From NCBI RefSeq assembly GCF_003011895.2, contig NZ_PXWF02000121.1:62001-126000 (forward strand): a stretch of 64,000 nt of DNA. Reading direction: 5' to 3'. The notes below the pieces were generated by a model. That model was not told the DNA's origin and searched no databases. It was given only the letters and a program-made list of their open reading frames with translations. Position 1 is the first letter of the stretch; every line of letters starts with the position of its first letter. The translations under genes and the position numbers were made by a program. Shown here one piece after another: positions 27,178 through 36,936 of this stretch. This stretch comes from Massilia glaciei. GTDB lineage: Bacteria > Pseudomonadota > Gammaproteobacteria > Burkholderiales > Burkholderiaceae_D.

Positions 27178-27655
27178 GGTGAAACCTTCGATGGCAATCG
27201 CGGAACGGCGGATTGTATACGAAATTACAACAAAGACATTTGTATAACATCGACGTGCGCGCGTTTAGGCGACGGTATGCAAATATGCATAACATCGGGC
27301 ATCGTCAAACAAAATTGAATAGTGGCGTAAACCCGCGGGGTGGACCCGGTAAAAGGCGGCGCCGTCGTTGTTGCGTTGCCGTGCTAGCAGCGAGAAGGTG
27401 CTCGGAATACCCTAGAAGTCGGACTGCCCTTCAAGAGTGCCAGCATCGGCGCCGCCGCTGACTTCGGCCCGCGAAAGCGGGGTGAGGCGGGCGGCGAGCC
27501 TAATTTTCGCATGAACCCGCGAAAAAAAAGGCTCGACGCCCCCCTCACGACCCCGGTTTCGCTATCGAGCCGACTTCGCCTGCGGACAAGGCCGACAGGC
27601 TGCTAGCTTCTGTGCTTGTTGCCGCCTAATGTAGCGAACTGCCGCTTACTGCTGC
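27178..27655. other. Intergenic region between GtrC-like gene and rhlE
   Basis: 478 bp with no supported gene. The left part (27200-27320) is AT-rich and should carry the promoter of the leftward GT-C gene. It includes ATGCA-AATA-TGCAT and two ATAACATCG motifs. The right part contains the rhlE terminator/hairpin (27471-27571). Confidence 0.55.
27522..27571 (-). terminator. Rho-independent terminator of rhlE, inside a larger hairpin
   Basis: On the minus strand: GGCTCGA (27571-27565), 28-nt loop, TCGAGCC (27536-27530), then eight T (27529-27522), about 85 nt after the rhlE stop. The surrounding 27471-27562 can also fold on itself through about 30-bp imperfect arms (GCGAAA...CGAGCC both ways). 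Confidence 0.65.
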
Positions 27656-29155
27656 CTACTGCTGCTTCGGCATGCCGCCCAACAGGGCCGCCACTTTTTG
27701 CTTGGCCGGCTTGATCGACGGGTTGCCGCTCGCGGGCGCGGCGGCGGCGGTCGGCGCGGCCGACGGCTCGTACGGCTTGAGGAACCATGGATCGACCTTT
27801 TCGCGGCGCGGCGACGGGCCGGTGCTGCGCACCCGGTCGGGCCGTTCGAAGCGCTCGGTGCGCTCGGTGCGCTCGGCGCGTTCGGGCGCGCGCGACGGGG
27901 TCTCGGCGTCGCCGCGGCGGGCGCGCCGCTCCGGGGTGCGTTCGGCGTCGCGCGGCGGGCGCGCGCTCGACGGCGTGAAGCCCGGCACTTCGCCGCGCGT
28001 GATGGTTTGCTTGATCAGTTTTTCGATGTCGGTCAGCAGGCGCTCGTCCTTGTCCGAGAACACCGAGATCGCGTCGCCCGAGGCGCCCGCGCGGCCCGTG
28101 CGGCCGATCCGGTGCACGTAGTCTTCGGCGTTGTACGGCAGGTCGTAGTTGATCACGCACGGCAGGTCGGAGATGTCGAGCCCGCGCGCGGCGACGTCGG
28201 TCGCGACGAGCACGTCGATCTCGCCCTTTTTGAACGCCTCGAGCGCGGCCATGCGCTCCTGCTGGGTCTTGTCGCCATGGATCGCGGTGGCCTTGATGCC
28301 GCCCTGCTCGAGGTGGCGCGACAGGCGCGAGGCGCCGATCTTGGTGTTCGAAAACACCAGCACCTGCTTGAGGTCGCGTCCGCGGATCAGGTGCTCGACG
28401 ACGTCGCGCTTGCTTTCCTCGGACACCTTGTAGACCACCTGGGTGACCTTGTCGGCGGTCTGGTTGCTGCGCGCCACTTCGATCGTGACCGGGTCGTTCA
28501 GGAAGCTGTTGGCGAGGCGTTTGATCTCCGGCGAGAAGGTCGCCGAGAACATCAGGTTCTGGCGCTTTTTCGGCAGCATGTTGATGATGCGCTGCAGGTC
28601 GGGCAAAAAGCCCATGTCGAGCATGCGGTCGGCCTCGTCCATGACGAGCATCTGCACCTGGTTGAGGCTGACGTTCTTTTGTTCCACATGGTCGAGCAGG
28701 CGGCCCGGGGTGGCGATCACGATCTCGACGCCGGCCTTGAGGATGATGGTCTGGCCCTTCATGTCCATGCCGCCGAACACGACGGTCGAGCGCAGCGACG
28801 TGTGGCGCGCGTAGGCCTTGACGTTCTCGGCCACCTGCACCGCCAGTTCGCGGGTCGGCGTGAGCACCAGCGCGCGCACGGGATGGCGCGCCGGCGAGGT
28901 GCTCGGGCTCGCGTGGGCGAGCAGCAACTGGATGATCGGCAGCGAAAAGCCGGCGGTTTTGCCGGTGCCGGTCTGGGCGGCGCCCATGACGTCGCGGCCC
29001 TGCAACACGATCGGGATCGCCTCGGCCTGGATCGGGGTCGGGTGCACATACCCCTGGTCCGACAGCGCACGCAATATTTCGGGCGCGAGGCCGAAATCGG
29101 CAAAACGCACGGTGGGAGCGCTGTCGGCTTCGATGGTGATCGGTGTTTCGGGCAT
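27656..29155 (-). CDS. rhlE: DEAD-box ATP-dependent RNA helicase
   Basis: 499 residues. Helicase core (about 15-380): Q motif (HPTPIQAEAIP), motif I AQTGTGKT, motif II VMDEADRMLDMGF, motif III FSATFSPE, motif VI HRIGRTGRAG. The tail (about 395-499) is low-complexity and Arg/Glu/Pro-rich with repeated ERTER-type units, an RNA-binding extension typical of RhlE. It unwinds structured RNA in ribosome assembly and cold adaptation. ATG 29155 is preferred to an upstream extension because MPETPI precedes the family start and GGAAA lies just upstream. Confidence 0.92.
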   Translation of the reverse strand: MPETPITIEADSAPTVRFADFGLAPEILRALSDQGYVHPTPIQAEAIPIVLQGRDVMGAAQTGTGKTAGFSLPIIQLLLAHASPSTSPARHPVRALVLTPTRELAVQVAENVKAYARHTSLRSTVVFGGMDMKGQTIILKAGVEIVIATPGRLLDHVEQKNVSLNQVQMLVMDEADRMLDMGFLPDLQRIINMLPKKRQNLMFSATFSPEIKRLANSFLNDPVTIEVARSNQTADKVTQVVYKVSEESKRDVVEHLIRGRDLKQVLVFSNTKIGASRLSRHLEQGGIKATAIHGDKTQQERMAALEAFKKGEIDVLVATDVAARGLDISDLPCVINYDLPYNAEDYVHRIGRTGRAGASGDAISVFSDKDERLLTDIEKLIKQTITRGEVPGFTPSSARPPRDAERTPERRARRGDAETPSRAPERAERTERTERFERPDRVRSTGPSPRREKVDPWFLKPYEPSAAPTAAAAPASGNPSIKPAKQKVAALLGGMPKQQ

Positions 29156-29602
29156 AAGTTTTCCGGACGATTTAATCGGGTGATCTACGGCCGGTCTGCG
29201 GTGAGCGGCTTTTTTGGAGGAACGCCAACGCGGGGGAACGCCTGACTGGACGGGAACGGGGCCGCCTGGTTGACAGGACCGGAGGCGATCGCGTCGGCAA
29301 AACCGGTCGCTAGGACGTAGATGCAATATTAGTGCCGTAAACGATACCCTAAATCGACTTGGCTGTACATGGAATCATGAATTTAGGGGGCGATTCGGGG
29401 CTTTTTGTTACCGAAAGTGCAATGCGGCGACGCACCCCGCCCCCCCCCCCGACGGCGCCCGGGCGGCCCGGATTTGGCGTTCAAATCAAGCAATTTATAT
29501 GGCTGAAAAGTGCAAATTGATTGACAGGCGGCATTGCAAGCATCACAGTAAAGGTTGGTATCTATTAACAAAACAGGGGGGAACGCACAACGTTCCGAAT
29601 CC
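29156..29602. other. Divergent region rhlE / propeller-GGDEF gene
   Basis: 447 bp, no supported gene. It contains a C9 run near 29440-29450, an AT-rich stretch (29490-29520) and TTGACA at 29521-29526, a possible -35 for the rightward gene with no good -10. The long 5' leader of rhlE would be usual for a cold-regulated helicase. Confidence 0.4.
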
Positions 29603-32600
29603 ATGAACCTGCGCTGGCCCGACCCGGGCATCCAACTGTCGCTCCTGCGCCGCGCGCTTGTGCTGCTGTTTTTGTTCGCGCTGGCCGGCACCGCCGCCGC
29701 GCAGGCGAACGCGACCCTGCGTTTCAAGCGCCTCGGCGCGCTCGGCTCGGACGAGCTGTCGGTGGTGTCGCTGCTGCAGGACCGGCAGGGGTACATCTGG
29801 ATCGGCACCCATAGCGGCGGCCTGTACCGCTACGACGGCCACAACGCGATCAAGTACACGCACCACCCGGGCCGGGCGCGCAGCCTGCCGCACGACCGCG
29901 TCTCGGCGCTGTTCCAGGACCGTCAGGGGCGCATCTGGGCCGGCACCCAGAACGGCCTGGCCCGCTACGACCCGGCCACCAACGATTTCACGACCTTCGC
30001 GCCGCCGAGCGGCCCGCCCGCGCGCTTGATCATCAAGTCGATCGTGCCCGACCCCGGGGGCGGCATGTGGCTCGCGACCTGGGGCGGCCTGCACCATTTC
30101 GACCCCGACAGCGGCGCGTTCCGGGGCTACCTGCACGACGCCGGGCGCCCCGACAGCCTCAGCAGCAACGACTTGAACGCGATCGCGCTCGACCACAAGG
30201 GCGGGCTGTGGATCGGCACCTGGCCCGGCGGCCTCGACTATCTGGCGCCGGGCGCGCGCGGCTTCGCGCACTACCGGGTCGACGACGCGGCCGCGCCCGA
30301 CGCCAAGCTCAATATCGTGCGCTCGCTGATGTTCGACGCCGCGCGCACGCTGTGGATCGGGACCGAGGCCGGCATGGTGCGCTGGGACACCGGCGCGCCC
30401 TGGCGCGCGCGCGCGCGCCTGCCGGGCCCGGTCAGCCGGGTCGCCCACATCGTGGCCGACCGCACCGGCACCGTGTGGGCCGGAACGGTCTCGGCCGGGC
30501 TGCTGCGCTGGGACAAGGGCGGCGGCGCCATGCGCCAGTTTATCAACCGCGCCAGCGACCCGCACAGCCTGCCCTCGAACAACATACCGGCCGTGATGCA
30601 GGACAGCAGCGGCATGCTGTGGATCGCCTCGTTCACCGACGGCATCGCGATGGTCAACCTCAACAGCCGCAGCTTCGAGCACATCATCCCGTTCGACACC
30701 ACGCCCGACAACCCGGTTCCCAACAATTCGCTGCAGGCGATCGCGGGGGCGGGCGGCGACCGCCTGTGGCTGGCCACCAACACCGGGCTGGCGCTGTTCG
30801 ACCGCGCCAGCGGCCGCGCGCTGCGGCACTACCGGGCCGACCCGGGCAAGCCCGGCGCGCTGAGCCACAACATGATCTACAGCCTGCACCGGCAGGAGGG
30901 CGGCCCCCTGTGGGTCGGCACCTCGGCCGGGCTGAACCGGCTGGCGCACGAGGACGCGCGCTTCGAGGTGGTCAACTTCGGCAAGGGCGGCGCCGACTTC
31001 ATCAACACCATCGCCCCCGGCGCGCCGGGCAAGCTGTGGCTGGGCACGGGCCGCGCCGTGTTCCACTACGACATCGCGCGCGGCGACTGGACCAGCTACG
31101 CGCACGACGAGCGCGACCCGCACAGCCGCAGCGTCGACGGCAGCACCTGCATCGTCGAGGACCGTCAGGGGCGCGTCTGGATGGGCTCGGAATGGAGCGC
31201 CGGCGGGCTCGACATGCTCGACAAAAAAAACGGGCGCTTCCGCCATTTCCGGCACGCCGCCGGCGACCCGGCCTCGCTGTCGGACGACAACGTCTCGAGC
31301 CTGTACGAGGACGCCAGGGGGCGCGTGTGGGCCGGCACCGCCAAGGGGCTCGACCAGGTCGTCACCGGGGCCGACGGCCGGATCCGCTTCCGCCGCCACA
31401 GCGCGCAGGGCAGCGTGGGCCAGCTCAAGATACTGGCGATCCGCGGCGACGCGGCCGGCATGCTGTGGCTGAGCACGGCGTCGGGCCTGCTACGGCTCGA
31501 CCCGGAAAGCGGCAAGGTCGAGCGCTTTCGCAGCGCGGACGGGGTTTCGCAGGGCTTCACGCCGGGCTCGTCGCACACGGCGCCAAACGGCGTGCTGTAC
31601 TTCGGCGGGGTCAAGGGCATGACCGCGGTCGAGCCCGGGGCCGTGCGCAAGGTCTCGTTCCCGCCGCAGGTCGCGATCACCGACGTGCGCGTGCAAAACC
31701 GCTCGCTGTGGGACGGCCCGGCGCCGCCCGGGGTGCGCGTGCGCGGCCCGCTGACGGCGCCGGCCGCGCTCACACTCGACCTGCGCCAGACCGTCATCTC
31801 GTTCGAATTCGCCGCCCTCCATTACACCGACCCGGCCCGCAACAGCTACCGCTACCGGCTTGCCGGCTTCGACCGCGACTGGGTGCCGACCGACGCGGCG
31901 CACCGCAACGCGACCTACACCAACCTCGATCCGGGCAGCTATGTGTTCGAGGTGCGCGCGGCCAACGACCAGGGCATCTGGGGCGCGCGCGCGGCGCGCG
32001 TCGAGCTCGACATCCTGCCGGCGTTCTGGCAGAGCTGGTGGTTCCGGCTGCTGGCCGGCGCGTTCGTGCTCGGCGCCCTGGCGCTGACCTACCGGCTGCG
32101 CATCGGCCTGCTCACGCAGCAGCGCCAGCACCTGCGCGCGCTGGTGCGCGAGCGCACGCGCGAACTCGAGGAGAGCAACATCAAGCTGGCCAGGCTCTCG
32201 ACCACCGACGCGCTGACCGGCATCACCAACCGGCGCGGCTTCGACGAGGCGCTCGCGCGCGAATGGCAGCGCGCCAAGCGCAACGGCGAGCCGCTGGCGC
32301 TGGCGATGCTCGACGTCGATTGGTTCAAGCATTACAACGACCACTACGGCCACCAGGCCGGCGACCAGTGCCTGCGCGCCGTGGCCGAGCTGATCGCCGC
32401 GCACGCGCGCCGCACCAGCGACCTGGTGGCGCGCTACGGCGGCGAGGAGTTCACCCTGCTGGCGCCGGCCACCGGCCTGGCCCAGATGCTGGCGATCGCC
32501 GAGGAGATCTGCGCCGCGCTCGCGCTGCTGGGCCTGCGGCACGAGAAGTCCGAGTTCGGCGCGGTGACCATCAGCATCGGCGTGGCCGCGATCCGGCCCG

Positions 32601-32728
32601 ACCTCCAAGGCACGCCCGAGGGCCTGATCCACGCGGCCGACCTGGCGCTGTACGTCGCCAAGCAGAACGGCCGCAACCGCGTGTCAGACGGGACCGGCGC
32701 GCCGCGGGTGGCGCCGGCCGGTGCATAG
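29603..32728 (+). CDS. Beta-propeller sensor diguanylate cyclase
   Basis: 1041 residues. Signal peptide or first helix (LLRRALVLLFLFALAGTAAA), then two seven-bladed propellers of Reg_prop repeats of the form DRQGYIWIGTHSGGLYRYD and DRQGRIWAGTQNGLARYD up to about residue 680, a Y_Y_Y beta-sandwich (about 710-790), one TM helix (about 810-830), a short coiled coil (RERTRELEESN) and a GGDEF domain (about 870-1035). The active-site motif is YGGEEF, with LTGITNRRGFDEAL, so it should make c-di-GMP. No RxxD inhibitory site is evident. The periplasmic propeller probably binds a carbohydrate or other ligand. A TTG start at 29555 is possible. I prefer ATG 29603, which gives a clean signal. Confidence 0.9.
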   Translation: MNLRWPDPGIQLSLLRRALVLLFLFALAGTAAAQANATLRFKRLGALGSDELSVVSLLQDRQGYIWIGTHSGGLYRYDGHNAIKYTHHPGRARSLPHDRVSALFQDRQGRIWAGTQNGLARYDPATNDFTTFAPPSGPPARLIIKSIVPDPGGGMWLATWGGLHHFDPDSGAFRGYLHDAGRPDSLSSNDLNAIALDHKGGLWIGTWPGGLDYLAPGARGFAHYRVDDAAAPDAKLNIVRSLMFDAARTLWIGTEAGMVRWDTGAPWRARARLPGPVSRVAHIVADRTGTVWAGTVSAGLLRWDKGGGAMRQFINRASDPHSLPSNNIPAVMQDSSGMLWIASFTDGIAMVNLNSRSFEHIIPFDTTPDNPVPNNSLQAIAGAGGDRLWLATNTGLALFDRASGRALRHYRADPGKPGALSHNMIYSLHRQEGGPLWVGTSAGLNRLAHEDARFEVVNFGKGGADFINTIAPGAPGKLWLGTGRAVFHYDIARGDWTSYAHDERDPHSRSVDGSTCIVEDRQGRVWMGSEWSAGGLDMLDKKNGRFRHFRHAAGDPASLSDDNVSSLYEDARGRVWAGTAKGLDQVVTGADGRIRFRRHSAQGSVGQLKILAIRGDAAGMLWLSTASGLLRLDPESGKVERFRSADGVSQGFTPGSSHTAPNGVLYFGGVKGMTAVEPGAVRKVSFPPQVAITDVRVQNRSLWDGPAPPGVRVRGPLTAPAALTLDLRQTVISFEFAALHYTDPARNSYRYRLAGFDRDWVPTDAAHRNATYTNLDPGSYVFEVRAANDQGIWGARAARVELDILPAFWQSWWFRLLAGAFVLGALALTYRLRIGLLTQQRQHLRALVRERTRELEESNIKLARLSTTDALTGITNRRGFDEALAREWQRAKRNGEPLALAMLDVDWFKHYNDHYGHQAGDQCLRAVAELIAAHARRTSDLVARYGGEEFTLLAPATGLAQMLAIAEEICAALALLGLRHEKSEFGAVTISIGVAAIRPDLQGTPEGLIHAADLALYVAKQNGRNRVSDGTGAPRVAPAGA

Positions 32729-32769
32729 GCCGGTGCGTGGGACGCTGCCAGCGGGCGCCCTATCGGCGC

Positions 32770-33627
32770 TCAGTGGGCCTGGTTCTCGGATATCTGCATT
32801 ATTTTGGCGACGGCCTTCTTGTCGCCCTGCGCGCCGGCCTTGCGATACCATTGGAGCGCCTTTTGCGTGTCGACCGGGACCCCGATGCCGATTTCGTACA
32901 TGCTCGCGAGGATGTTCTGGGCGGCGAGCGCGCCGCTGCCGGCCGCCTTCAACAGCCATTCGCGCGCCTGCGCGTAGTCTTTTTCGAGGCCCTCTCCGCG
33001 CGCGTACATCAGACCCAGATTGGTCTGGGCGTCGACATGCCCTTGTTCGGCCGCCTTCCTGAACCACTGCGCCGCCTGCCGCAGGTCTTGCGGCACGCCC
33101 TCGCCGCGCGCGTAAAGCAGTGCCAGGTTCGCCTGCGCGCCGGCGTGGCCCTGCGCCGCGGCCTGCTCGAACCACTGCGTCGACTCCTTGGGGTCGGGGC
33201 CGCCCGCCACGCCCTGCCGCGCCATCGCGCCGAGCCAGTTCTGGGCATCGGCGTCGCCCTGCGCGGCCGCCTTGCGGCTCCACTTGAAGGCCTCCTGCGC
33301 ATCGGCCGCCACGCCCCTGCCCTCCTGGTACATCAGGGCCAGGTTGTATTGCGCCGCGCCCAGTCCCTGGACGGCCGCTTTTTTGAACCAGGCGTACGCG
33401 GCGGCCTCGTCGCGCGGCATGCCGGCGCCGTCCAGGTACAGCGTGCCGACGTTGTTTTGCGCGCCCGGGTCGCCCGCCTTGGCCAGCGGCAGCCATTCTT
33501 TGAGGGCCGCCGCGTAGTCTTGCCGGGCATGCGCCGCGACCCCCCCCTCGACCCCGGCGTGGGCCGCGGCCGCGACGAAGAGCAGGGAGATAATCAGACT
33601 GGAGCGAAGTCGCATAGCGGCGGCCAT
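32770..33627 (-). CDS. Exported Sel1-repeat protein
   Basis: 285 residues. Signal peptide (MRLRSSLIISLLFVAAAAHA) followed by six to seven Sel1-like repeats of 36 residues, each with the form G.(A)AQ.NLG.MY..G.GV..D...A..W..KAA. These helical repeats mediate protein contacts in the periplasm. The start is taken at ATG 33627; ATG 33615 would also keep the signal. It is convergent with the diguanylate cyclase gene (41 bp apart). A monocistronic unit, partner unknown. Confidence 0.88.
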   Translation of the reverse strand: MAAAMRLRSSLIISLLFVAAAAHAGVEGGVAAHARQDYAAALKEWLPLAKAGDPGAQNNVGTLYLDGAGMPRDEAAAYAWFKKAAVQGLGAAQYNLALMYQEGRGVAADAQEAFKWSRKAAAQGDADAQNWLGAMARQGVAGGPDPKESTQWFEQAAAQGHAGAQANLALLYARGEGVPQDLRQAAQWFRKAAEQGHVDAQTNLGLMYARGEGLEKDYAQAREWLLKAAGSGALAAQNILASMYEIGIGVPVDTQKALQWYRKAGAQGDKKAVAKIMQISENQAH

Positions 33628-33724
33628 TTCTTGGAGAGGACGACGGACAGAACCATTTACCCGGACGCGCATCCGGCTCGAACGGCGTGGGCCAAGATTA
33701 CCCGATCGGCGGCCGGCGGTCGAT

Positions 33725-35197
33725 TCATTCGAGGCGGTTTCCGGGCATTTCGCGTCCGCCCTGCATCAAAATGAGACGGCCGGCCGCGCCGTCGGCGCCG
33801 CGCTCGAAACGCAGCTGCGCCTCGACCGTGGTGGAATAGAACAGCGTGTCCGAACGCGGGAACATCTCGACGGGCTCCTCGTCGTTGGTTTTTGCCAGGT
33901 ATCTGCCGCCGTCGCGCAGTATCTCGATCACGAAACCGGGCGCGAGCGCGTATTTGCCGACATAGGCGTCGAACACGGCGGGGGCGAGGGGGGCCGGGGC
34001 CGCCGGCCCGGCGCCCCCCAACGGCTTGCCGATGGCGATCCCGGCGGCCGTATGGGCGATCAGCGCGGGATCGGCCACGCCCGATTCGCTGTTGAGCAAC
34101 ACGGCCACGTACACCTGTTCCTGCGGCAGCCGCATCGCATACGACGAAAAGCCGTTGATGCCGCCGCCGTGGCCGATGGTCGGGCTGCCCTTGAGCGCGC
34201 CCATGGCCCAGCCGTAGCCGTGGCCGTGGCCGTGGCCATGGCCGTCGGGCGCGCCGCCGCCCGGCTTGTGGGGCGTGAATGCGCGCGCCCAGCTGGCCGG
34301 TTTGAGCAGCCTGCCGGCCGTGATCGCCGCATCCCAGCGCGCCAGGTCGTCGACGCACGAGACGAGCGAGCCGGCGGCGTATGGTTGCGTCATGCTCAGC
34401 GGTGCGTGCGGGCCGAACTTGCCCGCGACGGCACGGTAGCCGCGCGCCTGCGCGACCTTGTGGCGTGCGTGGCCCTCGTAGGCGCTGCAGCGCATGTCGA
34501 GCGGCGCGAAGATGTTTTGCGCGACGAAGTCGGCATAGGACCGGCCGGACACCTTCTCGATGACAGCGCCGAGCAGAAAATAGCCGGAATTGCTGTACGC
34601 GAAGCGGGTACCGGGTTCGAACAGGCGCGGCGCATCCTGGAACGAAGCGATCATCTGCGCCACCGTCATGTCCCTGGCCATGCCGTCGATGTAGCCGGGC
34701 AGGTCGGTATAGCTGGGAATGCCCGAGGTGTGGGTCAGCAGGTGCTCGAGCGTGATGGTCCCGCCCGGGTCGCGGTAGTGCGGCAGGAACTTCCTGAAGT
34801 CGTCGTCGAGCGACAGCCTGCCCTGCTCCGCCAGCAGCAAGATGGCGGCCGCGGTGAACTGCTTGGTGAGCGAACCGATGCGCAGAACCGTGCCGGGCTC
34901 GAGCGCCCGCCCGGTTTCCAGGTCCGCCCTGCCGTAGGCCTTTCGGAACACGGTCTTGCCATCCCTGGCCACAAGCACGGTGGCGCCCGGCGCGTCGGGC
35001 CTGAAGTACGGCGCTATGCCGGCGTCGATGCGCTGCGCGAGACCGGGGTCGGCCCGCGCGGCGGCGGGCATGCCCAGCGATCCCGACAGCAGGAAGATGG
35101 CGCCAAGCGCCAGGATGCCCGCGCTGGCCGTTGCTCTGGCGGGTCCGCTGGCGGGTCCGCTGGCGTGGCGCGGGTGGACTGGTTTTTTGTCGATCAT
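33725..35197 (-). CDS. Beta-lactamase-fold serine hydrolase (class C/AmpH-like)
   Basis: 490 residues. An N-terminal signal/anchor (about 22-50) is followed by a beta-lactamase/transpeptidase-like domain with all key motifs: SLTK (nucleophile Ser and Lys), the YSN triad (RFAYSNSGYFLLG) and HGGG near the C-terminal end of the domain. A C-terminal about 100-residue beta domain follows. An unusual His-Gly run (DGHGHGHGHGYG) at about 34210-34250 precedes the last catalytic strand. AGGGAG lies 6 bp before ATG 35197. It could be a peptidoglycan carboxypeptidase, esterase or D-aminopeptidase; not resolvable. Confidence 0.85.
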   Translation of the reverse strand: MIDKKPVHPRHASGPASGPARATASAGILALGAIFLLSGSLGMPAAARADPGLAQRIDAGIAPYFRPDAPGATVLVARDGKTVFRKAYGRADLETGRALEPGTVLRIGSLTKQFTAAAILLLAEQGRLSLDDDFRKFLPHYRDPGGTITLEHLLTHTSGIPSYTDLPGYIDGMARDMTVAQMIASFQDAPRLFEPGTRFAYSNSGYFLLGAVIEKVSGRSYADFVAQNIFAPLDMRCSAYEGHARHKVAQARGYRAVAGKFGPHAPLSMTQPYAAGSLVSCVDDLARWDAAITAGRLLKPASWARAFTPHKPGGGAPDGHGHGHGHGYGWAMGALKGSPTIGHGGGINGFSSYAMRLPQEQVYVAVLLNSESGVADPALIAHTAAGIAIGKPLGGAGPAAPAPLAPAVFDAYVGKYALAPGFVIEILRDGGRYLAKTNDEEPVEMFPRSDTLFYSTTVEAQLRFERGADGAAGRLILMQGGREMPGNRLE

Positions 35198-35373
35198 GAA
35201 TAGCTCCCTGGTCATAGTTGAAACGTCAACTGCGCCAAGAGTATTCTGCGATTTGAGCGCCGCCGGTGACGACACCGACCCGACTTCAGGCCGGCAGCGG
35301 CCCGGCAACCGCCGCTTGCGCGCCCCGACACCACCCGTCCACCGGGAGTCGGCCATGCGCGGGCGCCCCGGCC

Positions 35374-36906
35374 TCAGGGATTTTTTGCGCTCAGCGAGAT
35401 CGCCTGGATGCGCGGCGGCAGCGTGGGGGTCAGCAGGAGATTGCCCGCGACCCTGCCGCGGGCGCAGCGCCAGGTGAACTCGCCCGCCAACGCGCCGGTC
35501 GCCGTCAGCGGCGCCGCGGTGTCGCATTCGCCGACCTTTTTCCTCAGGGCGGCCAGATGCCCGCGCCATCCGGCGGCGTCGCGATCGAGCAGGAAATTCA
35601 TCGCCAGCCGGCCCGCGCCCGCCGCGACATCGCCCTGTTGGTAGATGAGCGCGACGCTGCCGTAGGCGGCGGCAAGGTCGGCCTCGACCGGCACCGGGCG
35701 GCGCTTTAGCAAGCCCGCCTTGCCCAGCGCGACCGCCGCATCCCAGACCGCCCCGTAAGGGCCCGCGTAGGTGCGGTTTGCCAGCGCGAAGATGCCGATG
35801 CCGTATTCGGGAAGGAGCAGCACGTACGATCCATAGCCGGGATAGCCGCCGCCGTGGCCGAGGGTCAGGCCAAGGTCGCAGTCGGCCGCGACCCACATGC
35901 CCATGCCATAGGTCGACGCCTGGCGGCAGGCGGTGGCGCCGCTTTGCCCGAGGCGCTGGCGCACCCGGGGGAAGTTCGACCCTTGCGCCAGCTCGCGCAC
36001 GGTGGCGCGCCTGGCCGGTCCGGCGTCGGCGCCGTCGCGCGGCGGCCACGCCGACAGCAGGTAGGCCACCCATTTCGCATAGTCGTTCGCGCTGGTCTGG
36101 ATCCCGCCCATGGCGCCGAACGCGCCGTGCGCCATGCCCGGCTCCATCGACCAGGCGTCGTCTTCCCAGCGGTAGCCGAGCGCGCGGCGCGCGCGCGGCA
36201 TCGCGTCGATCACGAAGCCGGTCGACGCCATGCCCAATGGCTGCAGCAGCGATTTGCCGATCGTGTCGGCGTACGGGCGGCCCGACACGTTGGTGATGAT
36301 GCGTCCGAGCAGCGCGTAGCCGAGGTTCGAATACTCCATCCTGGTGCCGGGAGGGCTGTTGAAGGGCACGCCCGCGCGCAGCAGCGCGCTGAACTCGGCC
36401 TCGGGCATCGGGGTCTGGCGGTCGCCCCAGGGGTCGTCGGTGACGAGCCCGGCGGTGTGGTTGAGCAGGTCGCGCACCCGGATGCGCGGCGCGTCACGGG
36501 TCGGGTATTTCCAGCCGCGCATTTCGGGGATGTAGGTCTCGGCCAGCGCGTCGAGCCCGAGCTTGCCCTCGTCGCGCAGCTGCAGGATCGTCAGCGCCGT
36601 GAACGCCTTCGACATCGAGGCGATGCGGAACAGGGTTTCCGGCGTCACCGGGCGCTTCGACTCGAGCTCTTGCACCCCGAGCCCGCGCACATGCGCCAGG
36701 CGGCCGTCGACGACGATGCCATACACGGCGCCGGGGATGTGGTTGTCGACCGCGTAGTCGGCGAAGATGGTGTCGATGCCGGCCAATGTGGCCGCGAATG
36801 GGTCGGGCGCGTCGGAAGCGAGCGCGGGGCCGCTTATCAGCAAACTAAACACCGCTATCAGCGAGCGCTTCATCAGAGGGCTTGGTTTCATCCGATCCAT
36901 TATCAT
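35374..36906 (-). CDS. Second beta-lactamase-fold serine hydrolase
   Basis: About 510 residues. Signal peptide MKRSLIAVFSLLISGPALA. Catalytic domain with SMSK, YSN (RMEYSNLGYALLG) and HGGGYPGYGSY. A C-terminal domain of about 120 residues has few motifs. It has the same fold as the neighbour at 33725-35197 but clearly diverged, so it is not a recent duplication. The gap between them (176 bp) suggests separate promoters. The start is uncertain: in-frame ATGs at 36906, 36900, 36891 and 36873, none with a good ribosome site. 36873 would begin exactly at the signal peptide. Confidence 0.83.
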   Translation of the reverse strand: MIMDRMKPSPLMKRSLIAVFSLLISGPALASDAPDPFAATLAGIDTIFADYAVDNHIPGAVYGIVVDGRLAHVRGLGVQELESKRPVTPETLFRIASMSKAFTALTILQLRDEGKLGLDALAETYIPEMRGWKYPTRDAPRIRVRDLLNHTAGLVTDDPWGDRQTPMPEAEFSALLRAGVPFNSPPGTRMEYSNLGYALLGRIITNVSGRPYADTIGKSLLQPLGMASTGFVIDAMPRARRALGYRWEDDAWSMEPGMAHGAFGAMGGIQTSANDYAKWVAYLLSAWPPRDGADAGPARRATVRELAQGSNFPRVRQRLGQSGATACRQASTYGMGMWVAADCDLGLTLGHGGGYPGYGSYVLLLPEYGIGIFALANRTYAGPYGAVWDAAVALGKAGLLKRRPVPVEADLAAAYGSVALIYQQGDVAAGAGRLAMNFLLDRDAAGWRGHLAALRKKVGECDTAAPLTATGALAGEFTWRCARGRVAGNLLLTPTLPPRIQAISLSAKNP

Positions 36907-36936
36907 TCAAAATAATGGACCTGGCCATAAATGAAG

